IMG/VR virus record: IMGVR_UViG_3300005347_000205
Location: 1-64,000 of that record
Reading direction: 5' to 3' (one strand)
Length of the DNA: 64,000 bases
DNA from: a virus
The stretch's first letter is position 1, and each line of letters begins with the position of its first letter. Positions 23,730 through 31,688 of the stretch are shown piece after piece. The notes below the pieces were generated by a model that was not told the origin of the DNA, searched no databases, and saw only the letters and a list, made by a program, of their open reading frames with translations. The position numbers and the translations under genes were made by a program.

Positions 23730-24151
23730 GACTCGCAGTCACAGGCTCCCGCCAACACGGTCACGAGCGCCGGGTATTTGAAGCGCTCGATATCATTCAC
23801 GCTGCAGAACCTGTCGACGTACTGATCAGCGGACACTGCCCAAGCACTCGCTATAAGCCACGATCGTTCGACATGATATGCGAAGATTGGGCGCACGCCC
23901 GCGGCATCCCAGTCGATGAGTATCCAGCCGACTGGGACAATATCGATGCGATGCCGTGCCGAATCGAGATCAACGCGCGCGGAAGGCCGTACAACAAGCT
24001 CGCCGGCATGAACCGAAACCACAGGATGCTGATGCTCGGAGTCCCACACCTACTGGCAGTCGGTCCGATCAGGGGCCCAGGCACCGAGCATTGCCGATCC
24101 CTCGCACTGAGCCGAACCTTCGAGATCCCGATCATCGACATCGACCTGTGA
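23726..24151 (+). CDS. DUF2493 (SLOG/YspA-like) protein
   Basis: 141 residues from the ATG overlapping the previous stop; a longer frame starting at 23501 is rejected. RLAVTGSRQHGHERRVFEALD gives the SLOG-type Rossmann start, ISGHCPSTRYKPRSFDMICEDWA the nucleotide-binding part, then YPADWD and GMNRNHRML. The family is thought to bind nucleotide-derived ligands; it is common in phages. It ends 36 bases before the tail-fibre-like gene. Confidence 0.75.
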   Translation: MRLAVTGSRQHGHERRVFEALDIIHAAEPVDVLISGHCPSTRYKPRSFDMICEDWAHARGIPVDEYPADWDNIDAMPCRIEINARGRPYNKLAGMNRNHRMLMLGVPHLLAVGPIRGPGTEHCRSLALSRTFEIPIIDIDL

Positions 24152-24180
24152 TTGAATTTTCACCAATTTGGTGATATACA
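24152..24180 (+). promoter_or_regulatory. Promoter with operator S11 filling the spacer
   Basis: TTGAAT (24152-24157), a spacer of exactly 17 bases that is the palindrome TTTCACC-AAT-TTGGTGA, then TATACA (24175-24180). The ATG at 24187 lies six bases on, so the transcript may start at the A of ATG (leaderless). No ribosome site fits otherwise. Confidence 0.65.
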
Positions 24181-24186
24181 CGCCAC

Positions 24187-25707
24187 ATGTCGATACAGAC
24201 GCTCAACAACTCAGAATCCAAGCTATCGTTCAGAACCAAGCTGAACGCCATGTTCACCGAGGTGTATGGCGGCTCCTTCCTGAGCGCAGGTAGCCTCGGC
24301 GCGCTATCGTTCGCTTTTAGCGTAGATGTCGATACCGGACTCTATCGCCCTGCCTCAAACTCGATCGGCCTGGTCGCAGGCGGAACAGAAATTGCCCGCT
24401 TGACTCTAGCCGGCTTTGGGATTGGGGCGGCACCATCCTACCCGCTTGACGTTGTCGGCGAAGTGCTCGGACCCGTGGTCGCGAGGGTGAACAACCTCAG
24501 TGCCGATGCGAGCGCGATCAGCAAATTCCGCGGCCAAACCGGATCACCGAACAGTTTCTTCGATCTACTCATCCAGGACGGTGGCGGCTCGGCAACCGTC
24601 TATCTTCTGACAGGTTCGGCCGTAGGAGCAATCCGCAGCCAGGCTGCCGCCCATGTCTGGCAGGATCAGATAGGTACCACAGAATTCGGGCGCCTGACGG
24701 CAAACGGTCTATCCATTGGAGTGACGCCACCCCCGTGGAACAGCGCGGTCAACGCCCTTACGCTCACCAGCTATCTGGCCTTCACTGGGACGACCGGTAA
24801 CATTACCTCGAACGCCTATCTCGCGACTGGTAATGTGTTCAAGTATATAGGCTCCGGCGCCGCAACCATGCTGCAGGTTGGCAGCGGCAAGATTGATATG
24901 TACGTCGCGCCCTCGGTCGGCAGCGGACCCAACCAGAGCTTGACATGGACCAGAGTATTCGTAGTCGATGACAAGGGTAATGCGGGATTCGGCGCCAACA
25001 CTAGCGCGACCCGCACACTCTCTGTCTCGAAGAACATCACGGGCGGATCAACGATCCATGGAATTGCCTCAGAAGGCGAGATCCAGACGGATGTCACGAA
25101 CAGCGCTTATCTGTTTTCAACTACCGCAAAAACGGCACCTTCAACGGCTATAGCCGGTAGTTTGGCCCATTATATGGCCACGCAGGGTACGTTTGGATCT
25201 GGTTCGACGGTTCTCGCGCAATATGGTTTTTACGCTGCATCTTCGCTAACCGGCGCGAGCTACAATTACGGATTTCGCAGCGACATCGCAGCAGGTAGCC
25301 AGAAATATAATTTCTACGCCAACGGCACTGCAATGAACGTCTTCAGGGGCAACACGCGGATCGGCGGTGGTGCCGACCCCGCGAATACCCTCGATATCAC
25401 CGGGTCGCTCGGACGCGGCACCCCTGTTGCAAAGACTGCTGACTTCACCGTCGCGGCAACCGACAGCTGGCTAATCAACAACAAGTCGGGTTCGAGCTGC
25501 ACCGTCACTCTGCCGACCGCTTCGAGCTTCACCGGCCGCGAGATCATGATCCAGAACTATCAGGCCCAGACGGTCGTCAGCGCCTCGGCCAACGTGGTCC
25601 CCATCGCCGGGGGCGCAGCCGGCACAGCCATCCTGGCGGCTGCGGCGGGTAAGTGGGCCGTCCTGGTCAGCGACGGTACCAACTGGCTCATCACACAGGC
25701 TGGTTGA
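24187..25707 (+). CDS. Tail-fibre-like protein in the non-structural arm
   Basis: 506 residues. A short N-terminal helix (KLSFRTKLNAMFTEVYGG) is followed by Gly/Ser/Thr-rich beta repeats of the fibre type (GLYRPASNSIGLVAGGTEIARL, FGANTSATRTLSVSKN, RIGGGADPANTLDI) and a C-terminal TVTLPTASSFTGREIMIQN and AGKWAVLVSDGTNW fold seen at fibre ends. It lies far from the structural genes, on the opposite strand, alone behind its own operator promoter. It may be an alternative receptor-binding protein or a lysogeny-expressed surface protein. Confidence 0.75.
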   Translation: MSIQTLNNSESKLSFRTKLNAMFTEVYGGSFLSAGSLGALSFAFSVDVDTGLYRPASNSIGLVAGGTEIARLTLAGFGIGAAPSYPLDVVGEVLGPVVARVNNLSADASAISKFRGQTGSPNSFFDLLIQDGGGSATVYLLTGSAVGAIRSQAAAHVWQDQIGTTEFGRLTANGLSIGVTPPPWNSAVNALTLTSYLAFTGTTGNITSNAYLATGNVFKYIGSGAATMLQVGSGKIDMYVAPSVGSGPNQSLTWTRVFVVDDKGNAGFGANTSATRTLSVSKNITGGSTIHGIASEGEIQTDVTNSAYLFSTTAKTAPSTAIAGSLAHYMATQGTFGSGSTVLAQYGFYAASSLTGASYNYGFRSDIAAGSQKYNFYANGTAMNVFRGNTRIGGGADPANTLDITGSLGRGTPVAKTADFTVAATDSWLINNKSGSSCTVTLPTASSFTGREIMIQNYQAQTVVSASANVVPIAGGAAGTAILAAAAGKWAVLVSDGTNWLITQAG

Positions 25708-25711
25708 TTAT

Positions 25712-25729
25712 TTTCACCATTATGTTGAT
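25712..25729 (+). promoter_or_regulatory. Operator S12
   Basis: TTTCACCATTATGTTGAT just past the tail-fibre-like gene and 50 bases upstream of operator S13; the two may act together on the MazG-type operon. Confidence 0.5.
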
Positions 25730-25735
25730 TCCATA

Positions 25736-25778
25736 TTGACCGGCAACGGGCGATTCGCTAATTCAACCATAAGTTGAA
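25736..25778 (+). promoter_or_regulatory. Promoter with operator S13, nucleotide operon
   Basis: TTGACC (25736-25741), 17 bases, TAATTC (25759-25764). The perfect palindrome TTCAACCATAAGTTGAA (25762-25778) covers the -10 and the expected start of transcription. AAGGGG follows as ribosome site for the ATG at 25796. Confidence 0.6.
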
Positions 25779-25795
25779 ATTAAGGGGACGCCACA

Positions 25796-26428
25796 ATGGA
25801 TGATGGTCAGAAATTCGTTACCGATCATGCCGGGTTTGGGCCGCTGACTGTGCCAATTCCCCTGACGCTGATGGCATGCGAGATCCACCAGGATAACATC
25901 GAAGCCGGGTGGTGGAAGCAGGAATGGGTCAATGGTTATGGCGATGAGCCGGGCCGCTACCACACCCTGCCGCGGAATATCGGCGAACTGCTCTGCCTGG
26001 TCCATAGCGAGATCAGCGAAGCCTATGATGGTTGGATCGCCGGTAAGCAGGACGACAAGCTGCCGCACCGTCCTGCCCTGGAAGTCGAACTCGCCGACAC
26101 CGTCATCCGGGTGCTCGATATCCTTGGATTTTATGACGTTAATGTCGACGCGCTGATCGCGATCCACCGGCAGGAACCACCTCGCGGCGGGGCATTCTGG
26201 TTCACGTTGATGCACAGCACCGTATCGAATGCGATGGAAGGGTTTCGGAAAGGGAAGCAGGAGGTCGGCTGTCTCAAGCTGGTATTGCTGCTGGCGACCA
26301 TCATCGACTGCTCGATAGCGTTCGACCTCGACCTGTGGACCGCGGTAGCCGAGAAGCGGGCCTACAACGCCACGCGTGCCGACCACAAGCCGGAGAACCG
26401 CGCCAAAGCTGGCGGCAAGCAGTTTTAA
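25796..26428 (+). CDS. MazG-like NTP pyrophosphohydrolase
   Basis: 210 residues. The all-alpha NTP-PPase core is seen in the middle: LLCLVHSEISEAYDGWIAGKQ, with the EXXEA-type pair, then ALEVELADTVIRVLDIL as the second metal-binding helix. The C-terminal AEKRAYNATRADHKPENR is typical of phage members. It should hydrolyse non-canonical or host-alarm nucleotides. A second MazG-like protein is encoded at 27783-28391. RBS AAGGGG. Confidence 0.8.
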   Translation: MDDGQKFVTDHAGFGPLTVPIPLTLMACEIHQDNIEAGWWKQEWVNGYGDEPGRYHTLPRNIGELLCLVHSEISEAYDGWIAGKQDDKLPHRPALEVELADTVIRVLDILGFYDVNVDALIAIHRQEPPRGGAFWFTLMHSTVSNAMEGFRKGKQEVGCLKLVLLLATIIDCSIAFDLDLWTAVAEKRAYNATRADHKPENRAKAGGKQF

Positions 26429-26434
26429 GCCACG

Positions 26435-26453
26435 TTTCACCATATTGATGAAA
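26435..26453 (+). promoter_or_regulatory. Operator S14
   Basis: TTTCACCATATTGATGAAA lies in the 36-base gap before the ATG at 26465. No convincing hexamers flank it, so it may act as a roadblock site rather than a promoter operator. Confidence 0.5.
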
Positions 26454-26464
26454 GTACTGATACT

Positions 26465-26683
26465 ATGAGCAGTTTCGCACGAACGCTGCAGCGCCGGTTC
26501 GCCAGGTCCGCGGAGGATTATGAACCTAAAGTGCAGCCCGTCCGCATGCTGAAGGACGGAGGCTACGAGACGCTGCGGCCAACAAGCGGGTGGTACAGGA
26601 TATCGGGGCGCCGATTACTCGCCCAGCGAAAGCTCGCCGTGCTCCGTCAGATAATTGACCTGAAGATGGGCAGGATCGGCTGA
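26465..26683 (+). CDS. Small basic hypothetical protein
   Basis: 72 residues, strongly basic (TLQRRFARSAED, ISGRRLLAQRKLAVLRQI). No family recognised. The ribosome site is poor and operator S14 is directly upstream. Its stop shares a base with the next ATG. Confidence 0.5.
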   Translation: MSSFARTLQRRFARSAEDYEPKVQPVRMLKDGGYETLRPTSGWYRISGRRLLAQRKLAVLRQIIDLKMGRIG

Positions 26684-26844
26684 TGCCAGTCAGGGTCAGC
26701 ACGATGAGCCAGTGGCTATTAGCGGCTATCACTGGTGGATTGCTTAGCGGCATCGTGACCGACTGGGAATCGAGCTCGATAGGCTTCTTCATCGGAATCG
26801 TGTGGACATCGGCCATAGCCTATCTTGGGAGCAAGATCCCGTGA
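26683..26844 (+). CDS. Small membrane protein
   Basis: 53 residues with two hydrophobic stretches (WLLAAITGGLLSGIV and GFFIGIVWTSAIAYLG). The start overlaps the preceding stop and the end overlaps the next start (GTGA). It forms a pair with the following membrane protein. A holin-like role is possible, but the lysis genes are elsewhere, so an envelope accessory role is as likely. Confidence 0.5.
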   Translation: MPVRVSTMSQWLLAAITGGLLSGIVTDWESSSIGFFIGIVWTSAIAYLGSKIP

Positions 26845-27047
26845 TCCCCAAGATCTTAATGGTCCTGTTGCTCGTCGGCCACGCGGTCGGGACACTGCAG
26901 CTCGCGATCCGCTCACGCCAACGTTACCGGGGAATGGAGAAGCTCATGACGCCGGCCCAGGTTTTCTACCTGCGTTACGGCTACATCTGGGCCCTGCTGC
27001 CGGTGACCGAGGGGATCATCCTGTTCATCGGAGGCTATTTCTCATGA
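26841..27047 (+). CDS. Small membrane protein, partner of the preceding one
   Basis: 68 residues from the GTG at 26841, with GGGAGC upstream. Two hydrophobic segments (ILMVLLLVGHAVGTLQLAI and YIWALLPVTEGIILFIGGY) flank a basic loop. No family recognised. Coupled to both neighbours by 4-base overlaps. Confidence 0.5.
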   Translation: MIPKILMVLLLVGHAVGTLQLAIRSRQRYRGMEKLMTPAQVFYLRYGYIWALLPVTEGIILFIGGYFS

Positions 27048-27325
27048 AGGCGTCGACCGTTGCCGCGCTGCTGAGCGCCGATTTTGACGGGATCATCCAT
27101 CCACCGCTGCCTCAGTTTCCGACGCCAGATGGCAACGGTGACGCCGAAGCTCCTCGCCTATGGCGCTCGGCCGACCTCAACCGGTTGCACGAACTCGAAC
27201 TCGCCGTGCCTTACCGGCGCCGTGAGGATCATCTGTGGCTCTACCGCCTGACCGAGAAGGGTTGGGAGATGGCCGTCAAAACGGCCGCTGTGATTGCCAC
27301 TGTAGAGAAGGAATTGGCCGCATGA
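27044..27325 (+). CDS. Small hypothetical protein
   Basis: 93 residues. The second half looks like a small winged helix or helix-hairpin (RLHELELAVPYRRREDHLWLYRL, then EKGWEMAVKTAAV). No family recognised. ATGA overlaps on both sides. Confidence 0.55.
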   Translation: MKASTVAALLSADFDGIIHPPLPQFPTPDGNGDAEAPRLWRSADLNRLHELELAVPYRRREDHLWLYRLTEKGWEMAVKTAAVIATVEKELAA

Positions 27326-27786
27326 ACACCGTCTATCTGGCCGGGCCGATATCCGGGCTTTCGTATGCCGGCGCCACGGACTGGCGAGACACTGCGATCA
27401 ACAGCCTCGCTGCTTCCGGCATAAAGGGCCTCTCGCCGATGCGGGCCAAGGAATATCTCCGTCACGTTGAGAGCGATGTCGGATTTTCTTCGACGTGCGA
27501 GGAATATGGTCACCTCTCGCCGCTGTCCGGGCCGCGCGGGATCATGACGCGCGACCGGTTCGACGCGACGCGCTGTGACGTGCTGCTGGTGAATCTCCTC
27601 GGCGCGGCGCGGCCGTCGATAGGTACTATTATGGAAATTGCCTGGGCAGACCTCTCCCGGACTCCGATTGTCGTCGCGATGGAACCAGGCAACCCGCACG
27701 AGCATGCCATGGTCAACGAGGCGATCGGTTTCCGTTGCGGATCGCTCGATGAGGCGCTGGACGTCGTCAAGGCGATTTTGGGGTGA
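27322..27786 (+). CDS. Nucleoside 2-deoxyribosyltransferase-like protein
   Basis: 154 residues. VYLAGPISGLSYAGATDWRD is the family start (AGP followed by a Trp-Arg pair). FDATRCDVLLVNLLGA and PSIGTIMEIAWAD give the second half with a likely catalytic Glu, and EPGNPHEHAMVNEA follows. The fold exchanges bases between deoxynucleosides or hydrolyses N-glycosidic bonds. Beside ThyX, RNR and MazG it fits nucleotide salvage or base modification; substrate unknown. Confidence 0.75.
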   Translation: MNTVYLAGPISGLSYAGATDWRDTAINSLAASGIKGLSPMRAKEYLRHVESDVGFSSTCEEYGHLSPLSGPRGIMTRDRFDATRCDVLLVNLLGAARPSIGTIMEIAWADLSRTPIVVAMEPGNPHEHAMVNEAIGFRCGSLDEALDVVKAILG

Positions 27787-28391
27787 GCCCGGCGCCGCGT
27801 CCTGCCGAAGATGCCGTTTGCTCGATTTGCGACGGTGGCCCCGGCAACGAATGCGCCTGCTCCTGCGGCCAGCGGATGTGGGACAGGGTTGAGTGCTGCC
27901 ACCAAACGGTGCTGTCGCGCTGCCCAGGCTGCCCTCATGCTGAGTCAGCAGCGCGTCCCAAGACGATAATGTTCGAGCAAGGCGCAAGCGCTCGGATTGC
28001 CGGAAAGCAGAAATCCGAAAACCCATATACCACCTACTATAACCGGCGAGATTGGGACGATGGCTGGGATTCAGTCACGCCGTCCAACGGGTCTGGCGAC
28101 TTCGCGTTCGGCAGCGCTGTCTGGCCCGGCATCTCAAAGGTTGTCGAGGAATGCGCTGAGGTCATCCAGGTCGCTGGCAAGCTCATGCAGCGTGGCGGCC
28201 GAACCGATCATTGGTCGGGCGATCTGCTCAAGATGATGATCGAGGAGCTGGGTGACTGTCAGGCTGCGATCGACATGCTGATAGAGCTCAACGACCGGGT
28301 TGATGCTGCAGCCGTGGAAGAGCGCCGCCGCGACAAGCGGCGCACGTTCCGCCGCTGGCACCAGGAAAACATGGGGAACCCCGCATCATGA
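27783..28391 (+). CDS. Zinc-ribbon plus MazG-like fusion protein
   Basis: 202 residues from the GTG overlapping the previous stop. Residues 13-50 are cysteine-rich (CSICDG, CACSCG, ECC, CPGCPH), a treble-clef or ribbon. Residues 80-95 carry NPYTTYYNRRDWDDGW, a ribosome-modulation-factor-like stretch often linked to phage MazG proteins. Residues 115-170 form the NTP-PPase helices (VVEECAEVIQVAGKLMQRGG, MMIEELGDCQAAIDML). Probably a second house-cleaning pyrophosphohydrolase. Confidence 0.72.
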   Translation: MSPAPRPAEDAVCSICDGGPGNECACSCGQRMWDRVECCHQTVLSRCPGCPHAESAARPKTIMFEQGASARIAGKQKSENPYTTYYNRRDWDDGWDSVTPSNGSGDFAFGSAVWPGISKVVEECAEVIQVAGKLMQRGGRTDHWSGDLLKMMIEELGDCQAAIDMLIELNDRVDAAAVEERRRDKRRTFRRWHQENMGNPAS

Positions 28392-28783
28392 CCGTGCACG
28401 TAGTCGGCCTCCTCTTTGACGATAACATCACCAAGATCGCTCTCCGCCAGGTCGACGGGAAGCTCGACGGCGTGCGCGGCGTTGTGCGGCCCGGCGAAAC
28501 ATCAATGGAGGCGATCGACCGGGCCTGCGACGAGGCGATTGAACTCACCTTCAACCAATGGACTCAGATCGCCGTCCTCCGGTTACCGGATGCGATCATC
28601 CACTACTTCGCGGTGTTCGCGGTAGAGATCACTTTAGCCGAGAATGTGGAGTTCTATGACATGCCGGGGGCCGCGCAGCGGAGCGACCTCGGCGATCGGC
28701 TGCCGCTGATGATTTCGATCGCTACCGACCCGGCGATCCAGAAACCCGTCATGTTCAACCAAGGGGGAAGCGATGACGAGTAG
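28388..28783 (+). CDS. NUDIX-fold-like protein with degenerate Nudix box
   Basis: 131 residues. The start VVGLLFDDNITKIALRQ, then GVVRPGETSMEAIDRACDEAIEL, resembles a NUDIX core, where GX5EX7REUXEEXGU would be expected. The second half of the box has CDEAIE in place of REXXEE, so catalysis is doubtful. Possibly a ligand-binding or altered-specificity NUDIX protein. It lies in the coupled nucleotide operon. Confidence 0.5.
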   Translation: MTVHVVGLLFDDNITKIALRQVDGKLDGVRGVVRPGETSMEAIDRACDEAIELTFNQWTQIAVLRLPDAIIHYFAVFAVEITLAENVEFYDMPGAAQRSDLGDRLPLMISIATDPAIQKPVMFNQGGSDDE

Positions 28784-28973
28784 GGCGCTCATCGCTGCGG
28801 CGGTGCTGCTGCTCAGCGCGTGCGATCCGGGACCCACGATCGAGCTTTCGGTGAATGCGTGGCGCTGCACGGCACAGCGCACGGAGAAGTATCTGCGACC
28901 CCAGCCAACTGGGAAGACGGTGATCATGATCCCGGATGTGCGAACCGTCTGCAGCCAATGGAGCAAGATGTGA
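28773..28973 (+). CDS. Small predicted lipoprotein
   Basis: 66 residues. Signal peptide with lipobox LLLSAC near residue 17, then a short mature domain with two more cysteines. The ATG follows GGGGGAAG and overlaps the end of the preceding gene by 11 bases. A lipoprotein in a nucleotide operon suggests a moron-like or exclusion gene. No family recognised. Confidence 0.6.
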   Translation: MTSRALIAAAVLLLSACDPGPTIELSVNAWRCTAQRTEKYLRPQPTGKTVIMIPDVRTVCSQWSKM

Positions 28974-29662
28974 GCGACAGTAAAATCGAGGTTCTCGACC
29001 ACGGCTTCGTGCGCCTGGTCGACTCCATGGGTTCCGATCTATCGGTCGTCCGCGCGGCCCGCATCTCCTATGATGCGGCGTGGCGGGCAGGAGAAGACAC
29101 GGGCTCCGATCGCCGGCTGATCAACTACCTCTGGAAGAACCACCACACGACCCCGTTCGAGGCGGTGACGTTCACCTTCGAGGTCAAGGCGCCGATCTTC
29201 GTGTTCCGCCAATGGCATCGCCACCGCACCTGGAGTTTTAACGAACTGAGCGCCCGGTATCGCGAGCTGCCCGAGGAATTCTATGTGCCGGTGCCAGAGA
29301 TGATCGGGGTGCAGTCGGCGGCGTCGAAGCAGGCTCGCGTCGCGGTGGAGATGGACGATCGGGAGTACCGCGATCGAGCCTATCAGGTCGAACTGTTCAG
29401 GGCTCATTGTACGGGCGCGTTCGAGCGATACCGAGGTCTCCTTCATGCAGGCTGGCCCCGCGAGCTCGCGCGATCGGTGCTGCCGGTCAGCACCTACAGC
29501 CACATGTTCGCGACGGTTGATCTGCTGAACCTGCTCAAGTTCCTGACGCTGCGCTGTCACGAGCACGCCCAGCACGAGATCCGAGTTTACGCGGAGGCTA
29601 TGCTGGATCTCGTCCGCGAAGTTGTTCCTGAATGTGTTGCTGCCTGGGAGTCGGGGCGATGA
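28970..29662 (+). CDS. thyX: FAD-dependent thymidylate synthase
   Basis: 230 residues from the GTG that overlaps the lipoprotein stop. The ThyX signature RHRTWSFNELSARY is complete (from about residue 83). HHTTPFEAVTFTFEVKAPIFVFRQW precedes it, and LPVSTYSHMFATVDLLNLLKFLTLR with HAQHEIRVYAEAM follows. The enzyme makes dTMP from dUMP using methylene-tetrahydrofolate and FAD/NADPH. It supplies thymidylate for phage DNA synthesis with the RNR and dNMP kinase downstream. Confidence 0.93.
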   Translation: MSDSKIEVLDHGFVRLVDSMGSDLSVVRAARISYDAAWRAGEDTGSDRRLINYLWKNHHTTPFEAVTFTFEVKAPIFVFRQWHRHRTWSFNELSARYRELPEEFYVPVPEMIGVQSAASKQARVAVEMDDREYRDRAYQVELFRAHCTGAFERYRGLLHAGWPRELARSVLPVSTYSHMFATVDLLNLLKFLTLRCHEHAQHEIRVYAEAMLDLVREVVPECVAAWESGR

Positions 29663-29865
29663 CCAAGGAACAGGAACGCTTCGAAGCACTGGCGGATAAG
29701 CTCCTCAGTTTCGCTCGGAGTTCGGCATCCAAAGGCATCTCATCAGGGGTCAACCAAGTCGCTGCTGGACTGGCTTACCTTCATGCTCGCGGGGACATCA
29801 TTCTACCGCCACCGGCAGCCCCGCCGCTCTTCCACTGGCTCGGCGCTGACGCCCCGACAGCATGA
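29659..29865 (+). CDS. Small hypothetical protein
   Basis: 68 residues, ATGA overlap with thyX. One helix (EQERFEALADKLLSFARSS) then a Gly/Ser and Ala-rich middle and a Pro-rich end. No family recognised. Confidence 0.5.
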   Translation: MTKEQERFEALADKLLSFARSSASKGISSGVNQVAAGLAYLHARGDIILPPPAAPPLFHWLGADAPTA

Positions 29866-30203
29866 GAACGAGGCTCCTGCCAGAGATGTTATGGAAAATA
29901 GATCCCAAGGTCGAAGCCGCCCGCAAGCTGCCTGGTTGGGGTCCCTTCCACTATGCCTGTCAGCAGGAGCGCTTCTACTTCGATCACTGCGAAAAGCAGG
30001 GGCGCGAGTACAAGGTGCTCTGTTACTCAGTCGACGCACATTGGCACATCGTCCCGCTCGTCGAGGGTCGCGGGTCGGCTGTCCTCGACGCCTATCGCGA
30101 CGCCCATGAGCGGTGCGGGCGGGCAACCACGGAAACTACGGCCGCGCTCGATACTCTGATCGCCGGGCCGCCGGCCGATGATTTCATGGAGATGCTGGGA
30201 TGA
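29862..30203 (+). CDS. Hypothetical protein ending in ADDFMEMLG
   Basis: 113 residues. A mixed alpha/beta pattern (GPFHYACQQERFYFDHCEKQ, YKVLCYSVDAHWHIVPLVEG) with no family I recognise. The C-terminal tip ADDFMEMLG resembles those of the proteins at 34661-34972 and 34969-35583. Coupled on both sides by ATGA. Confidence 0.55.
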   Translation: MRTRLLPEMLWKIDPKVEAARKLPGWGPFHYACQQERFYFDHCEKQGREYKVLCYSVDAHWHIVPLVEGRGSAVLDAYRDAHERCGRATTETTAALDTLIAGPPADDFMEMLG

Positions 30204-30781
30204 ACGTGCTCACAGGCTGTTCTGTCGATGGGTGCCACAAACCGCTGAAAGCACTAGGGTTATGCCGTTCCCATTATTTGCGGAACTGGCGCCACGGGGC
30301 ACCGGAAGCAGGTGGACAAAGTAGAGGTTTCGCGACCGAGTTCATCCGCAGCCACATCAACTATAAGGGTGATGATTGCATCCTTTGGCCGTTTGCTCGG
30401 ACGCCGACCGGATACGGAGTGGTTAGATATCCTGGATTACATGGCAACAACGCACATCGCGTGATGTGCATTCTCGCCCGCGGTGAGCCACCTTCGCCGG
30501 AGCTTGAGGCAGCCCATGAATGCGGGAACGGGCATCTCGGGTGCGTAAACCCAAAGCATCTGAAATGGAAAGAAAGGATCGATAATATCCGGGACAAAGC
30601 AGTACACGGAACACAACTTTGGGGTGATCTTATCCATTTTTCTAAGTTGACCCTAGAGCAAGCGCAGCGAGTAAAGTTCGGATCTGATCGTGGTACTGAT
30701 CTTGCTAAAGAATTGTCAGTAACACCTGCAACAATTTACCGCATTAGGTCGGGGCATACTTGGAAAGGACTTATGCTATGA
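30200..30781 (+). CDS. HNH homing endonuclease
   Basis: 193 residues. Zinc-knuckle-like CSVDGCHKPLKALGLCRSHY at the start; the HNH core is in NNAHRVMCILARGEPPSPEL, AAHECGNGHLGCVNPKHLKW, a layout typical of phage and intron HNH enzymes. The C-terminal 50 residues end with an HTH (DLAKELSVTPATIYRIRSG) for target recognition. Lower GC than its neighbours by eye, and it is slotted between coupled genes, so it is probably a recent homing insertion. Confidence 0.85.
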   Translation: MNVLTGCSVDGCHKPLKALGLCRSHYLRNWRHGAPEAGGQSRGFATEFIRSHINYKGDDCILWPFARTPTGYGVVRYPGLHGNNAHRVMCILARGEPPSPELEAAHECGNGHLGCVNPKHLKWKERIDNIRDKAVHGTQLWGDLIHFSKLTLEQAQRVKFGSDRGTDLAKELSVTPATIYRIRSGHTWKGLML

Positions 30782-31611
30782 CGGCGATCATGGTCGATCT
30801 GGAAACGTGGGGTAAAATCCCCGGCTCCGATATTCGCAGTATCGGCGCGGTCGTGTTCGACCCGGTCTCCGGGACTCTGAGCGACGAATTCTACGTGGCG
30901 GTGGATAATCCGGTTCGATCCGACGCGCGGCCTATATTCTCCGATCCCGGCGATCCAAACGCTGATCGGCGATACCTGCTGTTCCGCGACCCGGACACCG
31001 TTGCATGGTGGGCCGACCAGAGTCCCGAGGCGCAAGGGGCGTTCGATAACCCCGTCGATCTAAGGAAAGGTCTGCAGCTTTTCGCGAACTGGTGGACGAA
31101 ACAGCACGACGGTGAGGGTTACTCGCGCTTCTGGGCGAAAGGCCCCCATTTCGACGAAGCGATATTGGCAGCCTGCTATCGGGCTGTCGATTTACCAGCT
31201 CCCTGGTCGTACCGCGCCCCACGGGACTGCCGCACGATCTATGAGGCGGCCGGTGGCGTCGAAATTCCTTTCGAGGGCACCCAACACAACGCTCTCGATG
31301 ATGCCAAGCATCAGGCGCGGTGCGTGATCGAGGCATATCGGAAACTGCGTAAGCATGTAACCATGACGATCGACTGCAACACGGCGCCATATCGGGAATT
31401 GATCGCCGAACTCGTCGCTGCGCGGAGATACACCGATCAGCGCGTAACAGGACTGCTCGAAGCCAATAACCGCGAAGTCGAGCGACGGCGGACCGCCACT
31501 GGCCTGCTCCGGAAGGCTGGCGATTATATAGCTGACATCACGGGCGCCAGAGATCGCCCAGGTTCAGACAGCGCCGAAATTTGCGACGCCATCGACGAGT
31601 TCCTGGGATGA
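30778..31611 (+). CDS. DEDDh-type 3'-5' exonuclease
   Basis: 277 residues from the ATG overlapping the HNH stop. VDLETWG is Exo I, FWAKGPHFDEAIL Exo II, and HNALDDAKHQA Exo III with the DEDDh histidine. The family resembles RNase T-like or Rv2179c-like exoribonucleases found in phages. The C-terminal 70 residues are a helical extension ending AIDEFLG. It may trim RNA or ssDNA during nucleotide recycling. Confidence 0.83.
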   Translation: MTAIMVDLETWGKIPGSDIRSIGAVVFDPVSGTLSDEFYVAVDNPVRSDARPIFSDPGDPNADRRYLLFRDPDTVAWWADQSPEAQGAFDNPVDLRKGLQLFANWWTKQHDGEGYSRFWAKGPHFDEAILAACYRAVDLPAPWSYRAPRDCRTIYEAAGGVEIPFEGTQHNALDDAKHQARCVIEAYRKLRKHVTMTIDCNTAPYRELIAELVAARRYTDQRVTGLLEANNREVERRRTATGLLRKAGDYIADITGARDRPGSDSAEICDAIDEFLG

Positions 31612-31652
31612 GCGATTATCGCGAATTGATGGCCCTGTACCACACCCGATGA
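31608..31652 (+). CDS. Tiny coupled reading frame
   Basis: 14 codons (MSDYRELMALYHTR) from an ATG overlapping the exonuclease stop. Too short to be sure; it could be a leader or a decayed gene. The gap to 31688 shows no other feature. Confidence 0.2.
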   Translation: MSDYRELMALYHTR

Positions 31653-31688
31653 CTGCAGCCTCAACCACTAGCAACGGATGCGAAACAT

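Noticed and set aside
23501-24151. Long frame including the DUF2493 gene
   Set aside because: The upstream part overlaps two coupled small genes in another frame; the ATG at 23726 gives the family-consistent start.
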